Source: RGIG8775 sp045660295
GTDB taxonomy: Bacteria; Bacillota; Clostridia; Oscillospirales; CAG-272
Length of the DNA: 57,049 nt
Direction: 5' to 3'
NCBI GenBank assembly: GCA_045660295.1
Contig: JAZRDN010000029.1
Location: forward strand, 1-57,049
A program made the translations under genes and the position numbers. The stretch's first letter is position 1, and each line of letters opens with the position of its first letter. Positions 1 to 7,329 of this stretch are shown here, one piece after another. The notes under the pieces are model-generated. The model made no database searches and had not been told where the DNA came from. It was given only the letters and a program-made list of their open reading frames with translations.

Positions 1-22
1 AAAGAAAGAACCAAATGAAACA

Positions 23-139
23 CGAATAGCTGGCGCTATTCGACATAAATAATGGTTTTATGCCTTAACGGCATAAATTTGCTTTCGCAAACCCCATTAT
101 TTATTGCCGCTTGGGGCGTTTCGCTCGTTGCGACGAGCG
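23..139. repeat. cluster of nested short hairpins
   Basis: This non-coding stretch packs several perfect inverted repeats. An 8-bp stem lies at 23-30/35-42, an 11-bp stem at 45-55/94-104 encloses smaller hairpins (TTATGCC/GGCATAA and TTGC/GCAA), and a 7-bp stem lies at 122-128/133-139. No reading frame here has a convincing ribosome binding site. It looks like a small structured intergenic element; its function is unknown. Confidence 0.5.
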
Positions 140-232
140 AGTCAAGGCGCTGCCCAGAGTACCGCAAACTTTTAAAAAAGTTTGATCAAAACTTTTGGAG
201 CAGGTGCGGTGCGAATATAATTACACGCAAAA

Positions 233-257
233 GGGGCTGAGTCCAAGACTCAGCCCC
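233..257 (-). terminator. terminator after the decarboxylase operon
   Basis: An 11-bp perfect stem (GGGGCTGAGTC/GACTCAGCCCC) with a CAA loop lies about 12 bases past the stop of the small gamma-like gene. A TTTT run follows on the minus strand and a longer T run on the plus strand, so it may stop transcription in both directions. Confidence 0.8.
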
Positions 258-269
258 GCTGTTTTTTTC

Positions 270-428
270 TTATTCTTCGTCTTTCTTTTCGGGCTTGGGT
301 GCGGTTACTTTATTAAGTACCACCACCGACAGAATGATTACGCCGATAACGATGAAGATACCGAGCATTCCAAGACCCATATACTTAAGATTTCCAACGA
401 AAGCCATAGGATTGATATTTGCTAACAT
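270..428 (-). CDS. OadG-like small membrane subunit of Na+-pumping decarboxylase
   Basis: This 52-residue protein begins MLANINPMAF. It has one transmembrane helix at about residues 17-38, followed by a charged tail rich in Pro, Lys and Glu (APKPEKKDEE). The layout matches the gamma (OadG/GcdC-like) subunits that anchor the carboxyltransferase of Na+-translocating decarboxylases. A strong GGAGGAG lies 6 bases before the ATG. It starts about 20 bases downstream of the beta subunit gene, so the two are surely one operon. The proline-rich linker often found in gamma subunits is very short here. The alpha and biotin-carrier subunits are not in the window. The assignment rests on size, topology and context. 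Confidence 0.75.
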   Translation of the reverse strand: MLANINPMAFVGNLKYMGLGMLGIFIVIGVIILSVVVLNKVTAPKPEKKDEE

Positions 429-448
429 GATTTTCTCCTCCCTTTATA

Positions 449-1624
449 TTAACCGAAGAAGCTGAGGATAAGACCGCCCGCGATAACCGACGCGATCTGT
501 CCCGATACGTTTACGCCCATAGAGTGCATAAGAAGGAAGTTTTGGGGGTCTTCCTTCAGTCCCATTTTGTGAACGATACGACCCGACATGGGGAACGCGG
601 AGATACCCGCCGCACCGATCATGGGGTTGATCTTCTTCTTGAGGAACAGATTGAGGAACTTTGCGAAAAGCACGCCGCCCGCGGTATCGAAAATGAACGC
701 AAAGAGACCGAGACCGAGGATGAGAAGTGTGTTTATCGAAAGGAAGTTCTCAGCCTGCATCTGGGAAGCTATGGTGATACCGAGGAAGAGTGTGATAAGG
801 TTTGCGAGAACCTTCTGTGCCGTCTCGGAAAGAGAATCGAGCACGCCGCACTCACGGATAAGGTTACCGAACATAAGGAATCCGACAAGCGATACAGAGT
901 CGGGTGCTACAAGACCTGCGATGATTGTTATAACGATGGGGAAAAGGATTCTGGTGGTCTTGGAAACTGCCTTGGGCTCGTAGGGCATACGGATCATACG
1001 CTCCTTCTTTGTGGTGAGGAGCTTGATGACGGGGGGCTGAATTACAGGCACGAGCGCCATGTATGAGTAAGCCGCCACCATGATAGCGCCCAGGTACTTT
1101 GTACCGAACGCCTGAGCAACGACGATAGCCGTGGGGCCGTCAGCCGCGCCGATAATAGCGATAGACGCCGCGTCTCTTATTTCGGGGAAGAAGACAGACG
1201 CAAGGCAGAGGGTAAAGAAGATACCGAACTGCGCCGCCGCGCCGAATATCATGAGCTTGGGGTTAGAGAGCAGGGGACCGAAGTCGATCATCGCGCCGAT
1301 ACCGATAAAGAGTATCAGGGGGAAGAGCTCGTTGGCGATACCCATGTAGTAGAGCTCGGAAAGAGCGCCCTCGGAGTCAACGAGATGCTCAAACGCGCGC
1401 GAGAGCACCGAGCCATCGGGAATCATTTTTTCAGCGCCCTCGATAAATCTGTCAACCGCGCCCGAGTTGGGGAGGTTTACGAGAATAGCGCCAAAGCCGA
1501 TGGGCAGAAGGAGCGTAGGCTCCATGTCCTTTTTGATTGCGAGATATATCAGCACGCCGCCGATTATCCACATAACTATCTGCTGCCATGTGAGCTGCAG
1601 TATGTTTTCGTACAAAACTTCCAT
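449..1624 (-). CDS. Na+-translocating decarboxylase beta subunit (OadB/GcdB)
   Basis: This 391-residue integral membrane protein is the ion-pumping subunit of oxaloacetate, methylmalonyl-CoA or glutaconyl-CoA decarboxylases. It couples decarboxylation of a carboxybiotin to Na+ export. Visible family signatures are LTWQQIVMWIIGGVLIYLAI near the N-terminus and the ion-site segment GAADGPTAIVVAQ with Asp162. The length is normal for the family. An upstream in-frame ATG at 1687 would add 21 residues, but the ATG at 1624 has AAAGGA at the right spacing and gives the usual family N-terminus. It is followed by the gamma-like gene. The substrate cannot be decided from this subunit. Confidence 0.93.
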   Translation of the reverse strand: MEVLYENILQLTWQQIVMWIIGGVLIYLAIKKDMEPTLLLPIGFGAILVNLPNSGAVDRFIEGAEKMIPDGSVLSRAFEHLVDSEGALSELYYMGIANELFPLILFIGIGAMIDFGPLLSNPKLMIFGAAAQFGIFFTLCLASVFFPEIRDAASIAIIGAADGPTAIVVAQAFGTKYLGAIMVAAYSYMALVPVIQPPVIKLLTTKKERMIRMPYEPKAVSKTTRILFPIVITIIAGLVAPDSVSLVGFLMFGNLIRECGVLDSLSETAQKVLANLITLFLGITIASQMQAENFLSINTLLILGLGLFAFIFDTAGGVLFAKFLNLFLKKKINPMIGAAGISAFPMSGRIVHKMGLKEDPQNFLLMHSMGVNVSGQIASVIAGGLILSFFG

Positions 1625-1692
1625 TTCTGTTCCTTTCTTTTTTACAGAATTTACTTTTTCGATGTCAAAGAACATCAAATCATACAAAATTA

Positions 1693-1721
1693 ATTATAAC
1701 ATATCAAGCAATTTTAGTCAA
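1693..1721 (-). promoter_or_regulatory. sigma-A promoter for the decarboxylase operon
   Basis: On the minus strand, TTGACT, a 17-base spacer and TATAAT precede the beta subunit start by about 65 bases. Confidence 0.85.
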
Positions 1722-1824
1722 GTAATTTCTCGGATAAATTTTCTGCTTAACGCACACTTAACATTTAAACGCCTTCAGAACGAGCCTCGCGGAGCGGCGG
1801 TTTTTGTGTTTTTTTCAAAAAGTG

Positions 1825-1853
1825 TTGATTTTTGCGCTTCGGTGTGATATAAT
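1825..1853 (+). promoter_or_regulatory. sigma-A promoter for the small membrane protein
   Basis: TTGATT, a 17-base spacer and TATAAT precede the ATG at 1902 by about 50 bases. Confidence 0.8.
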
Positions 1854-1901
1854 GTTAAGGAAGTTAGCTTCACATAATAATTCTATGGAGGAAACAGTAC
1901 A

Positions 1902-2141
1902 ATGAACAACATTACAGCATCTTATGAGTCTCTCCCCAAGTGGGCTAAGGTTCTTATTCAGATTCTCCTTGGCGCAATCGTTGGCGGTGTTTACCGTATC
2001 ATTCGTTTTGTTGAGACAAAGAACGTTGTTACTCTTGTAGCGGGTATCCTTTGCCTCGTTCCGCCGATCAGCTTTGTTGCTTGGGTCATTGACCTTGTTA
2101 CCGAGATCGCGAACAACAAGATCAGTGTTCTCGCTGACTGA
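1902..2141 (+). CDS. small two-helix membrane protein, unknown function
   Basis: This 79-residue protein (MNNITASYES start) has two hydrophobic segments, at about residues 16-33 and 40-69. A GGAGG lies 9-13 bases upstream of the ATG. It has its own consensus promoter and its own strong terminator, so it is a single-gene transcription unit, probably well expressed. Codon use is biased toward GTT and CTT like other highly expressed genes nearby. I do not recognise the family. Its compact two-helix shape resembles many small uncharacterised Firmicutes membrane proteins. Confidence 0.8.
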   Translation: MNNITASYESLPKWAKVLIQILLGAIVGGVYRIIRFVETKNVVTLVAGILCLVPPISFVAWVIDLVTEIANNKISVLAD

Positions 2142-2154
2142 TTACATCACACGC

Positions 2155-2186
2155 AAAGAGCCGCGCTCAGCGCGGCTCTTTGTTTT
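2155..2186 (+). terminator. terminator after the small membrane protein
   Basis: A 12-bp perfect stem (AAAGAGCCGCGC with its complement) and a 3-base loop are followed by GTTTT. It lies 13 bases after the stop codon. Confidence 0.9.
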
Positions 2187-2208
2187 GCCAAGAAATTTTT
2201 GACAGGCA

Positions 2209-2237
2209 TTGACATATTGACATAAATGTGATATAAT
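2209..2237 (+). promoter_or_regulatory. sigma-A promoter for pheST
   Basis: A perfect TTGACA, a 17-base spacer and a perfect TATAAT. The -10 box ends 2 bases before palindromic element P begins, so transcripts would start inside that element. Confidence 0.9.
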
Positions 2238-2239
2238 GA

Positions 2240-2402
2240 TTGGTAACTTCTAAAAGCTCGACGGCGGACGAAACGGCGGTGCTTTTTCCGTCATTCGTTA
2301 CAAAAATTCTTCGTATAGGGTGAACTATACGCGCGAATTTTTGTTTAGACTGACGAAAAAATCTCTCGCCGCTCGCCTCGCGCGAGTTTTAGAGGTTACC
2401 AA
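2240..2402. repeat. palindromic element P, copy 1 (pheST leader)
   Basis: This 163-bp element is bounded by terminal inverted repeats: TTGGTAACTTCTAAAAGCTC at the left and its near-complement at the right. Nested internal inverted repeats include ACAAAAATTC/GAATTTTTGT and a TTTTTCCGTCA/TGACGAAAAA-type pair. A near-complete copy lies in the opposite orientation at 37220-37386 and a 52-bp relic at 12844-12895. It lies between the promoter and pheS. It reads either as a MITE-like insertion or as a repeated structured RNA leader. Confidence 0.8.
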
Positions 2403-2447
2403 TTTAACTGTAAAATTATACTATCTTTTAAAAACGAGGGATTGGAT

Positions 2448-3485
2448 ATGAAAGATAAATTAGACGCTCTGCTCCGAGAGGGAGCGGAAAAAATTCAAGC
2501 GGCGCAGACCGAGAGCGAACTGCAGGAGGTCAAGGGCGCGCTCCTTGGCAAGCAGGGAAGTATTACCGAGCTTCTCAAGGAAATTCCCAAGCTGGACGTT
2601 TCTCTGCGTCCCGAAATGGGCAAGGCTGTAAACAACGTAAAGACTCTGCTTACAGAGCAGATCGAGGGCAGACGTGAGGAGCTTAAATTAAAGGCTTCCG
2701 AGATATCTCCCGACTTTGACTGCACTATCCCCGGCATCGAGCCCAAGATAGGCGGACTTCACCCCATCACGCAGATGTGCTACGACCTTAACGATGCGTT
2801 CCGCTCCATGGGCTTTGAGGTTTTCGGCGGTCCTGAGATAACCAGCGAATACTACGCCTTTGACAACCTTAACTTCCCCCCCAACCACCCCGCTCGCGAG
2901 AGCATGGATACCTATTGGCTTGAGGGACACGACTCGGGCGAGGCTAACGACAAGCTCTGCCTGCGTCCTCACCTTACGGGTGACAGCGTGCGCTATATGC
3001 AGACGCACAAGCCCCCCTACCGCTTCGTTTACCCCGGCCGCGTTTACAGAAACGAGACCACAGACGCACGCCACGAGCGCGCGTTCTTCCAGTACGAGGC
3101 GCTTATCGTGGACAAGGATTTCACCTACACCGCGGGTAAGGTAATGATAAAGAGCATACTTTCCAAGGTCTTTGGACAGGACGTTCCCGTAAGAATGCGC
3201 GCGGGCTTCTTCCCCTTCGTTGAGCCGGGATTTGAGATCGACATGGGCTGTCTTGTGTGCGGCGGCAAGGGCTGCAGCGTGTGCAAGCACGTGGGCTGGA
3301 TAGAGATCATGCCCGGCGGTACGCCTCATCCCAACGTACTCCGCGCGGCGGGACTTGACCCCGACGAGTACACGGGCTTTTACGTAAACATCGGTCTTGA
3401 CAGACTTGTTATGATGCGCTACGGCGTTGACGACGTGCGTCTGTTCCACAGCACCGACCTCCGCTTCTTGAAGCAGTTCCATTAA
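2448..3485 (+). CDS. pheS: phenylalanine-tRNA ligase alpha subunit
   Basis: This 345-residue catalytic subunit charges tRNA-Phe as an alpha2-beta2 complex with PheT. An N-terminal coiled-coil arm (about 1-90) precedes the class II catalytic core. Core motifs visible are FRSMGFEVFGGPEIT, motif 2 around YRNETTDARHERAFFQYEAL, and motif 3 GLDRLVMMRYGVDDVR. A TTG at 2442 is also in frame, but GAGGG at 2436-2440 touches it, so the ATG at 2448 with 7-base spacing is the start. Two features are less usual. The segment where many PheS have RTHTSPVQ reads RPHLTGDSVRYM, and Cys268, 271, 276 and 279 form a CxxC..CxxC cluster that looks metal-binding. PheT follows 13 bases downstream. Confidence 0.97.
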   Translation: MKDKLDALLREGAEKIQAAQTESELQEVKGALLGKQGSITELLKEIPKLDVSLRPEMGKAVNNVKTLLTEQIEGRREELKLKASEISPDFDCTIPGIEPKIGGLHPITQMCYDLNDAFRSMGFEVFGGPEITSEYYAFDNLNFPPNHPARESMDTYWLEGHDSGEANDKLCLRPHLTGDSVRYMQTHKPPYRFVYPGRVYRNETTDARHERAFFQYEALIVDKDFTYTAGKVMIKSILSKVFGQDVPVRMRAGFFPFVEPGFEIDMGCLVCGGKGCSVCKHVGWIEIMPGGTPHPNVLRAAGLDPDEYTGFYVNIGLDRLVMMRYGVDDVRLFHSTDLRFLKQFH

Positions 3486-3498
3486 GGAGGACAGAAAA

Positions 3499-5937
3499 AT
3501 GAAATTATCGCTTAATTGGATAAAAGATTATGTAAAGCTCCCCGACGATATGGATCTTTCGAGGCTGGCTTACGACCTCACCATGTCTACCGTTGAGGTA
3601 GAGGGCGCTGAGAGCCTTGCCGAGCGTTTTGACAAGATCGTAGTCGGAGAGATAAAAGAGGTGCTTCCTCACCCCAACGCGGACAAGCTCCGTGTGTGCA
3701 AGGTGGATATCGGCACTGACGAGATAAAGGACATCGTCTGCGGAGGCTCTAACCTTGAGGCGGGCATGAAGGTAGTCGTTGCTTGTCCCGGTGCAATGGT
3801 GCGCTGGCACGGCGAGGGCGAGCCTGTTGAGATAAAGAACGCCAAGCTCCGCGGTGTGCAGAGCTTCGGTATGATCTGCGCCGCCGTTGAGGTGGGTCTT
3901 GACGACCTTTTCCCCTCAAACGACGACCACGAGATCATGGACGTTACCGCGTTTGACGTGGCGGCGGGCACACCCCTTGCCACGGCGCTTGACCTTGACG
4001 ATATTATTCTTGAGATAGACAACAAGTCTATGACAAACCGCCCCGACCTCTGGGGTCACTACGGTATCGCCAGAGAGCTTGCGGCGCTTTACGATCTTCC
4101 TCTTGTGGAGTTTGAGAAGTACGTGCCCGAGACAAAGGAGACTTACGACGTAAGAATTAACGACACCGAGCGCTGTCCCCGATACATCGGCGCGCGCGTG
4201 GAGGGACTTTCGGTAAAGCCCTCGCCCTTCGAGATGCAGAGCCGTATCTGGAGAGTGGGCATGCGCCCCATCAACGCGCTTGTTGACGTTACCAACTACG
4301 TAATGCTGGCAACAGGTCAGCCCACGCACGTTTTTGATTCCAACCATATTATCGACCATATCGAGGTTCGCCGCGCAAATGAGGGCGAAAAGCTTCAGCT
4401 TCTCAACGATAAGGAGCTTGAGCTTTCTTCCGACGACCTTGTTATTGCTGACGCCGAGGGCGCTGTGGCGCTTGCGGGCGTTATGGGCGGCGCAAAGGAC
4501 TCGGTGCTTCCCGAGACCGACAGCGTTATCCTTGAGGTTGCCAACTTCGAGTCGCGCGGAGTCAGAAGAACCGCGCTCCGTTACGACAACCGTACCGAGG
4601 CTTCCTCTCGTTACGAAAAGGCGGTAGACCCCGAGCGTTGTGATCAGGCGCTTTCTATGGCGATGAAGCTCTTCGCGGAGCTTTACCCCGAAATGAAGGC
4701 AACCGCTTTCAACGACCTCTACCCCAACAAGCTTGTTAAGAAGGAGATAGACGTTGAGCTTGAGTGGCTTGACAGACGTCTTGGCAAGCGTATTCCTCAG
4801 GAGGTAGTTGCAAAGAAGCTTGGTATCATGGGCTTTGAGGTCACCTTTACCGACACAAGCATGCACATCGTCGTTCCCACGTGGCGTTCCACGGGCGACG
4901 TGTCCATAAAGGCTGACATCATGGAAGAGGTTGCCCGTATGTACGGCTACGAGAACTTCGAGGCGACCACTATCACCACTTCCTTTGACGGCGCTATCAA
5001 TCAGCTTGAGGTAGACCTTGTCCGCAAGATAAAGGAGTACCTTGCCTTCCGTTGCAACATGCAGGAGATCTTCACTTATCCTTGGATGAGCGAGGAATTC
5101 GTTCACGCACTTATGCCGAGCACTGACGGTATTCTCGCGCTTGCGACTCCCCCCTCTCCTTCGGAGAAATATATCCGTTCCTCGCTTCTTCCCAATATCT
5201 GCAAGGCTATCGTGAAGAATGAGCGTAACTTCGACGAGTTCGACATCTTCGAGGAGGCGCAGATATTCCTTGACTCCGATTATACGTCGGAATATAAGGG
5301 CGAGAAGCTCCCCTGTCAGAAGAAGCACCTGGGCTGTGCATTCGTGGGAAGCTCCGACAACGTGGCTGAGCTTTTCCGACGCGCTAAGGGTGTTATCGGC
5401 ATGATGCCTCGCTACACCCACATGGAGGGCTTCACTTTCGAGAAGAACGAGAAGCCGTATTGGGCTGACGAGGTAGTATGGCAGAACATCTGCCTTGACG
5501 GCGAGAAGATAGGCGATATCGCGCTTCTTTCCAAGAAGGCGGCACTGGCTTGCGGCATCAAGGTGCTTTCGGCAGTGCTTGTAGAGCTTGACATGGACGC
5601 GCTTAAGCCTTTCAAGTCAAGAACCAACCGATTCACGCATATGCCCGAGTTCCCCATGACCGACTACGATATTTCCTTCCTTGTTGACGCTTCTGTCAAG
5701 TGGAGCGATATCTACGCGGCTATTCTCGGCAAGAAGTCCGAGGGCGCGCTTCTCCGCGACGCCAAGTTCGTTGACGAATATAAGGGCAAGCAGGTTCCCG
5801 CGGGCAAGAAGTCTGTAACCGTGCGCCTTGTTATCGGCTCTGACGAAAAGACACTCACCTCGGCAGAGATCGAGCAGGTGGCAAACTCGGCTATCAAGAA
5901 GCTGTCCAAGACCGTTGGCGCAGAAACAAGATATTAA
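3499..5937 (+). CDS. pheT: phenylalanine-tRNA ligase beta subunit
   Basis: This 812-residue partner of PheS provides tRNA binding and editing. In order: an N-terminal tRNA-binding OB fold (about 40-150, with GEIKEVLPHPNADKLRVCKV), a B3/B4 editing domain (about 210-380), B5, a catalytic-like module, and a C-terminal ferredoxin-like anticodon-binding domain (about 715-810, RFTHMPEFPMTDYDISFLVD). The length is normal for the family. AAGGAGG lies 10 bases before the ATG. It shares a promoter with pheS and is followed by an element A hairpin that serves as its terminator. Confidence 0.97.
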   Translation: MKLSLNWIKDYVKLPDDMDLSRLAYDLTMSTVEVEGAESLAERFDKIVVGEIKEVLPHPNADKLRVCKVDIGTDEIKDIVCGGSNLEAGMKVVVACPGAMVRWHGEGEPVEIKNAKLRGVQSFGMICAAVEVGLDDLFPSNDDHEIMDVTAFDVAAGTPLATALDLDDIILEIDNKSMTNRPDLWGHYGIARELAALYDLPLVEFEKYVPETKETYDVRINDTERCPRYIGARVEGLSVKPSPFEMQSRIWRVGMRPINALVDVTNYVMLATGQPTHVFDSNHIIDHIEVRRANEGEKLQLLNDKELELSSDDLVIADAEGAVALAGVMGGAKDSVLPETDSVILEVANFESRGVRRTALRYDNRTEASSRYEKAVDPERCDQALSMAMKLFAELYPEMKATAFNDLYPNKLVKKEIDVELEWLDRRLGKRIPQEVVAKKLGIMGFEVTFTDTSMHIVVPTWRSTGDVSIKADIMEEVARMYGYENFEATTITTSFDGAINQLEVDLVRKIKEYLAFRCNMQEIFTYPWMSEEFVHALMPSTDGILALATPPSPSEKYIRSSLLPNICKAIVKNERNFDEFDIFEEAQIFLDSDYTSEYKGEKLPCQKKHLGCAFVGSSDNVAELFRRAKGVIGMMPRYTHMEGFTFEKNEKPYWADEVVWQNICLDGEKIGDIALLSKKAALACGIKVLSAVLVELDMDALKPFKSRTNRFTHMPEFPMTDYDISFLVDASVKWSDIYAAILGKKSEGALLRDAKFVDEYKGKQVPAGKKSVTVRLVIGSDEKTLTSAEIEQVANSAIKKLSKTVGAETRY

Positions 5938-5950
5938 CCGCGGCGCCGGC

Positions 5951-6086
5951 GGGGGCAATTGGTCAGCGGTCCTCGCCGGACGGGCATTCCGCGCGGCGAA
6001 ATAATATACGTAACACATTGCGACTCGTAAAATCAGCCTCCCGCTAAACACGGGAGGCTTTGCTTTTGGTGCGAGTTTAGTGACTT
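5951..6086 (+). repeat. element A, copy 1 (variant), after pheT
   Basis: It begins with the shared AATTGGTCAGCG box, passes through GGCATTCCGCGCGGCGAAAT and GCGACTCGTAAAA, and ends in a hairpin with a CTAAACA loop. The middle is shared with the copy at about 21685 rather than with the more common copies at 43.1 and 56.9 kb. Element B follows directly. Confidence 0.75.
6036..6065 (+). terminator. terminator of pheST (element A hairpin)
   Basis: An 8-bp stem GCCTCCCG/CGGGAGGC with a 7-base CTAAACA loop is followed by TTTGCTTTT. It is the first good terminator after pheT. Confidence 0.75.
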
Positions 6087-6285
6087 AAAACTAACTTTGT
6101 AGAGCGTTTGGGGAAGGGGTCCCCAACGCTTGCGGTAGCTATTGTAACGGCTACGCACTAAACGTTCCGAGCAGTTGTCGCAAACTATGGACAGAGGCAG
6201 GAACCCAAACAAATATTGTCCCCGCGCCAAAAGTTTTTTGCGGAGCTTTTTTTCAAAAAAGCGACACCCCGACAAAAAACTATCT
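6087..6285 (+). repeat. element B, copy 1
   Basis: This copy of the roughly 200-bp repeat starts AAAACTAACTTTGTAGAGCG. It contains the GTTTGGGG/CCCCAACGC hairpin, a GTAGC/GCTAC hairpin, the box GCAGTTGTCGCAAACT, AGAGGC, CCGCGCCAAAAG, and a final hairpin of the GCGGAGC...GCGAC type. It ends near the convergent purC terminator. Confidence 0.85.
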
Positions 6286-6324
6286 AATGCTAAAAACAAT
6301 AATTTACTGTGCAAACAAATAGCA

Positions 6325-6351
6325 AAGGCGCTCGCTAAACGCGAGCGCCTT
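6325..6351 (-). terminator. terminator of purC
   Basis: An 11-bp stem (AAGGCGCTCGC with its complement) has a five-base TAAAC loop on the plus strand. It starts about 11 bases beyond the purC stop. The loop sequence links it to the element A hairpin family. Confidence 0.75.
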
Positions 6352-6362
6352 GAATTTTTATT

Positions 6363-7061
6363 TTATCTGTTAAGGATAAGCTTTGTAAGCTCAACGGGGT
6401 CAACGATCTTGTCGCCCTTGTAAACACGCATGTTACCCGATGCGATCTCGTCGATAAGGATAACCTCGCCGTTGTTGTAGCCAAACTCGAACTTGATATC
6501 CCAAAGGTCAAGACCGATGGTCTTAAGGTCGTCGGCAACGATCTTTGTGATTGCCAACGTCTGCGCCTTAAGGCTCTCGAACATCTCGGCTGTCATGATA
6601 CCAAGCGCAACAAGTCCCTCGCCTGTTACAAGCGGGTCGCCCTTTTCGTCGTTCTTGAACGTGCACTCAACGTAACCGCCCTCAAGCACTGTTCCGTTCT
6701 TAATATATTCGCCGTATCTGCGGATAAAGCTACCCGTAGCAACCAGACGGCAGATAACCTCAAGACCGTTACCGCCCTGCTCCTTGCCGAAGCACTCTGC
6801 GGGGAGAACCTCCATAGTAGCCTCGTCAACGTTTGCGCTTACATAGTGAGTCTTTATGCCTGCCTTCTTGCAAAGCTCAAAGTAATATACCGATGTTTCG
6901 AGATTTGCCTTGCCGATACCGTCGATAGTAAGTCCAACGCTGTTTTCGCCCGGATCGAACACGCCGTCCTTGCCGGTGCAATCGTCCTTGAACTTAAGCA
7001 ATACGTTGCCGTTTTCAAGAGAGTAAACGTCTTTTGTTTTTCCTTCGTAAACCTTTTTCAT
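6363..7061 (-). CDS. purC: SAICAR synthetase (purine biosynthesis)
   Basis: This 232-residue enzyme joins aspartate to CAIR in de novo purine synthesis, with ATP. Family signatures are the N-terminal YEGKTKDVY (nucleotide binding), RLVATGSFIRRYG, and the C-terminal DIKFEFG and LIDEI segments. The length is typical for the family. The frame is open further upstream, but the ATG at 7061 has AAGGAG 7 bases upstream and gives the canonical MKKVYEGKTKD start. No other purine biosynthesis genes are adjacent, so it stands alone here. A weak promoter lies upstream. Confidence 0.97.
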   Translation of the reverse strand: MKKVYEGKTKDVYSLENGNVLLKFKDDCTGKDGVFDPGENSVGLTIDGIGKANLETSVYYFELCKKAGIKTHYVSANVDEATMEVLPAECFGKEQGGNGLEVICRLVATGSFIRRYGEYIKNGTVLEGGYVECTFKNDEKGDPLVTGEGLVALGIMTAEMFESLKAQTLAITKIVADDLKTIGLDLWDIKFEFGYNNGEVILIDEIASGNMRVYKGDKIVDPVELTKLILNR

Positions 7062-7104
7062 AATAGTACTCCTTTTGAAGTTGTATAATTTTCTTAACAG
7101 AGAT

Positions 7105-7133
7105 ATTTTATCACATTTTTTGTGATTTGTATA
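7105..7133 (-). promoter_or_regulatory. possible promoter for purC
   Basis: Minus-strand TATACA, a 17-base spacer and TAAAAT lie about 45 bases before purC. The -35 box matches poorly, so this is tentative. The remaining AT-rich sequence to 7329 shows nothing else I can name. Confidence 0.35.
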
Positions 7134-7329
7134 TATTTTTTTGAAAATTTTCTGCGATTTTCTTCGAAAACTTGTTTTTTTGCTTTTTTTGCCGTGGTAA
7201 AATCGCAAAAACTTGGTTTTTTGGCAGTTTCACAAAAGGTTTACACAATTATCGAAAAAGGCAGTAAAATCAAGGAGACGTTTAACGGCAAACGCTTGCG
7301 AAAGGAGAAAAAGCATGCAATTCTCTTTT

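Noticed and set aside
2238..2447. T-box riboswitch before pheS
   Set aside because: The fragment AGGGTGAACTATACGCG recalls the T-box core, but no specifier loop or terminator pair is present, and the same sequence in inverted form lies before livH as part of element P.
3916..5421. Long open frame on the minus strand (501 codons) inside pheT
   Set aside because: It is antisense to a well-supported gene, has no ribosome binding site, and its length follows from strong codon bias in pheT.
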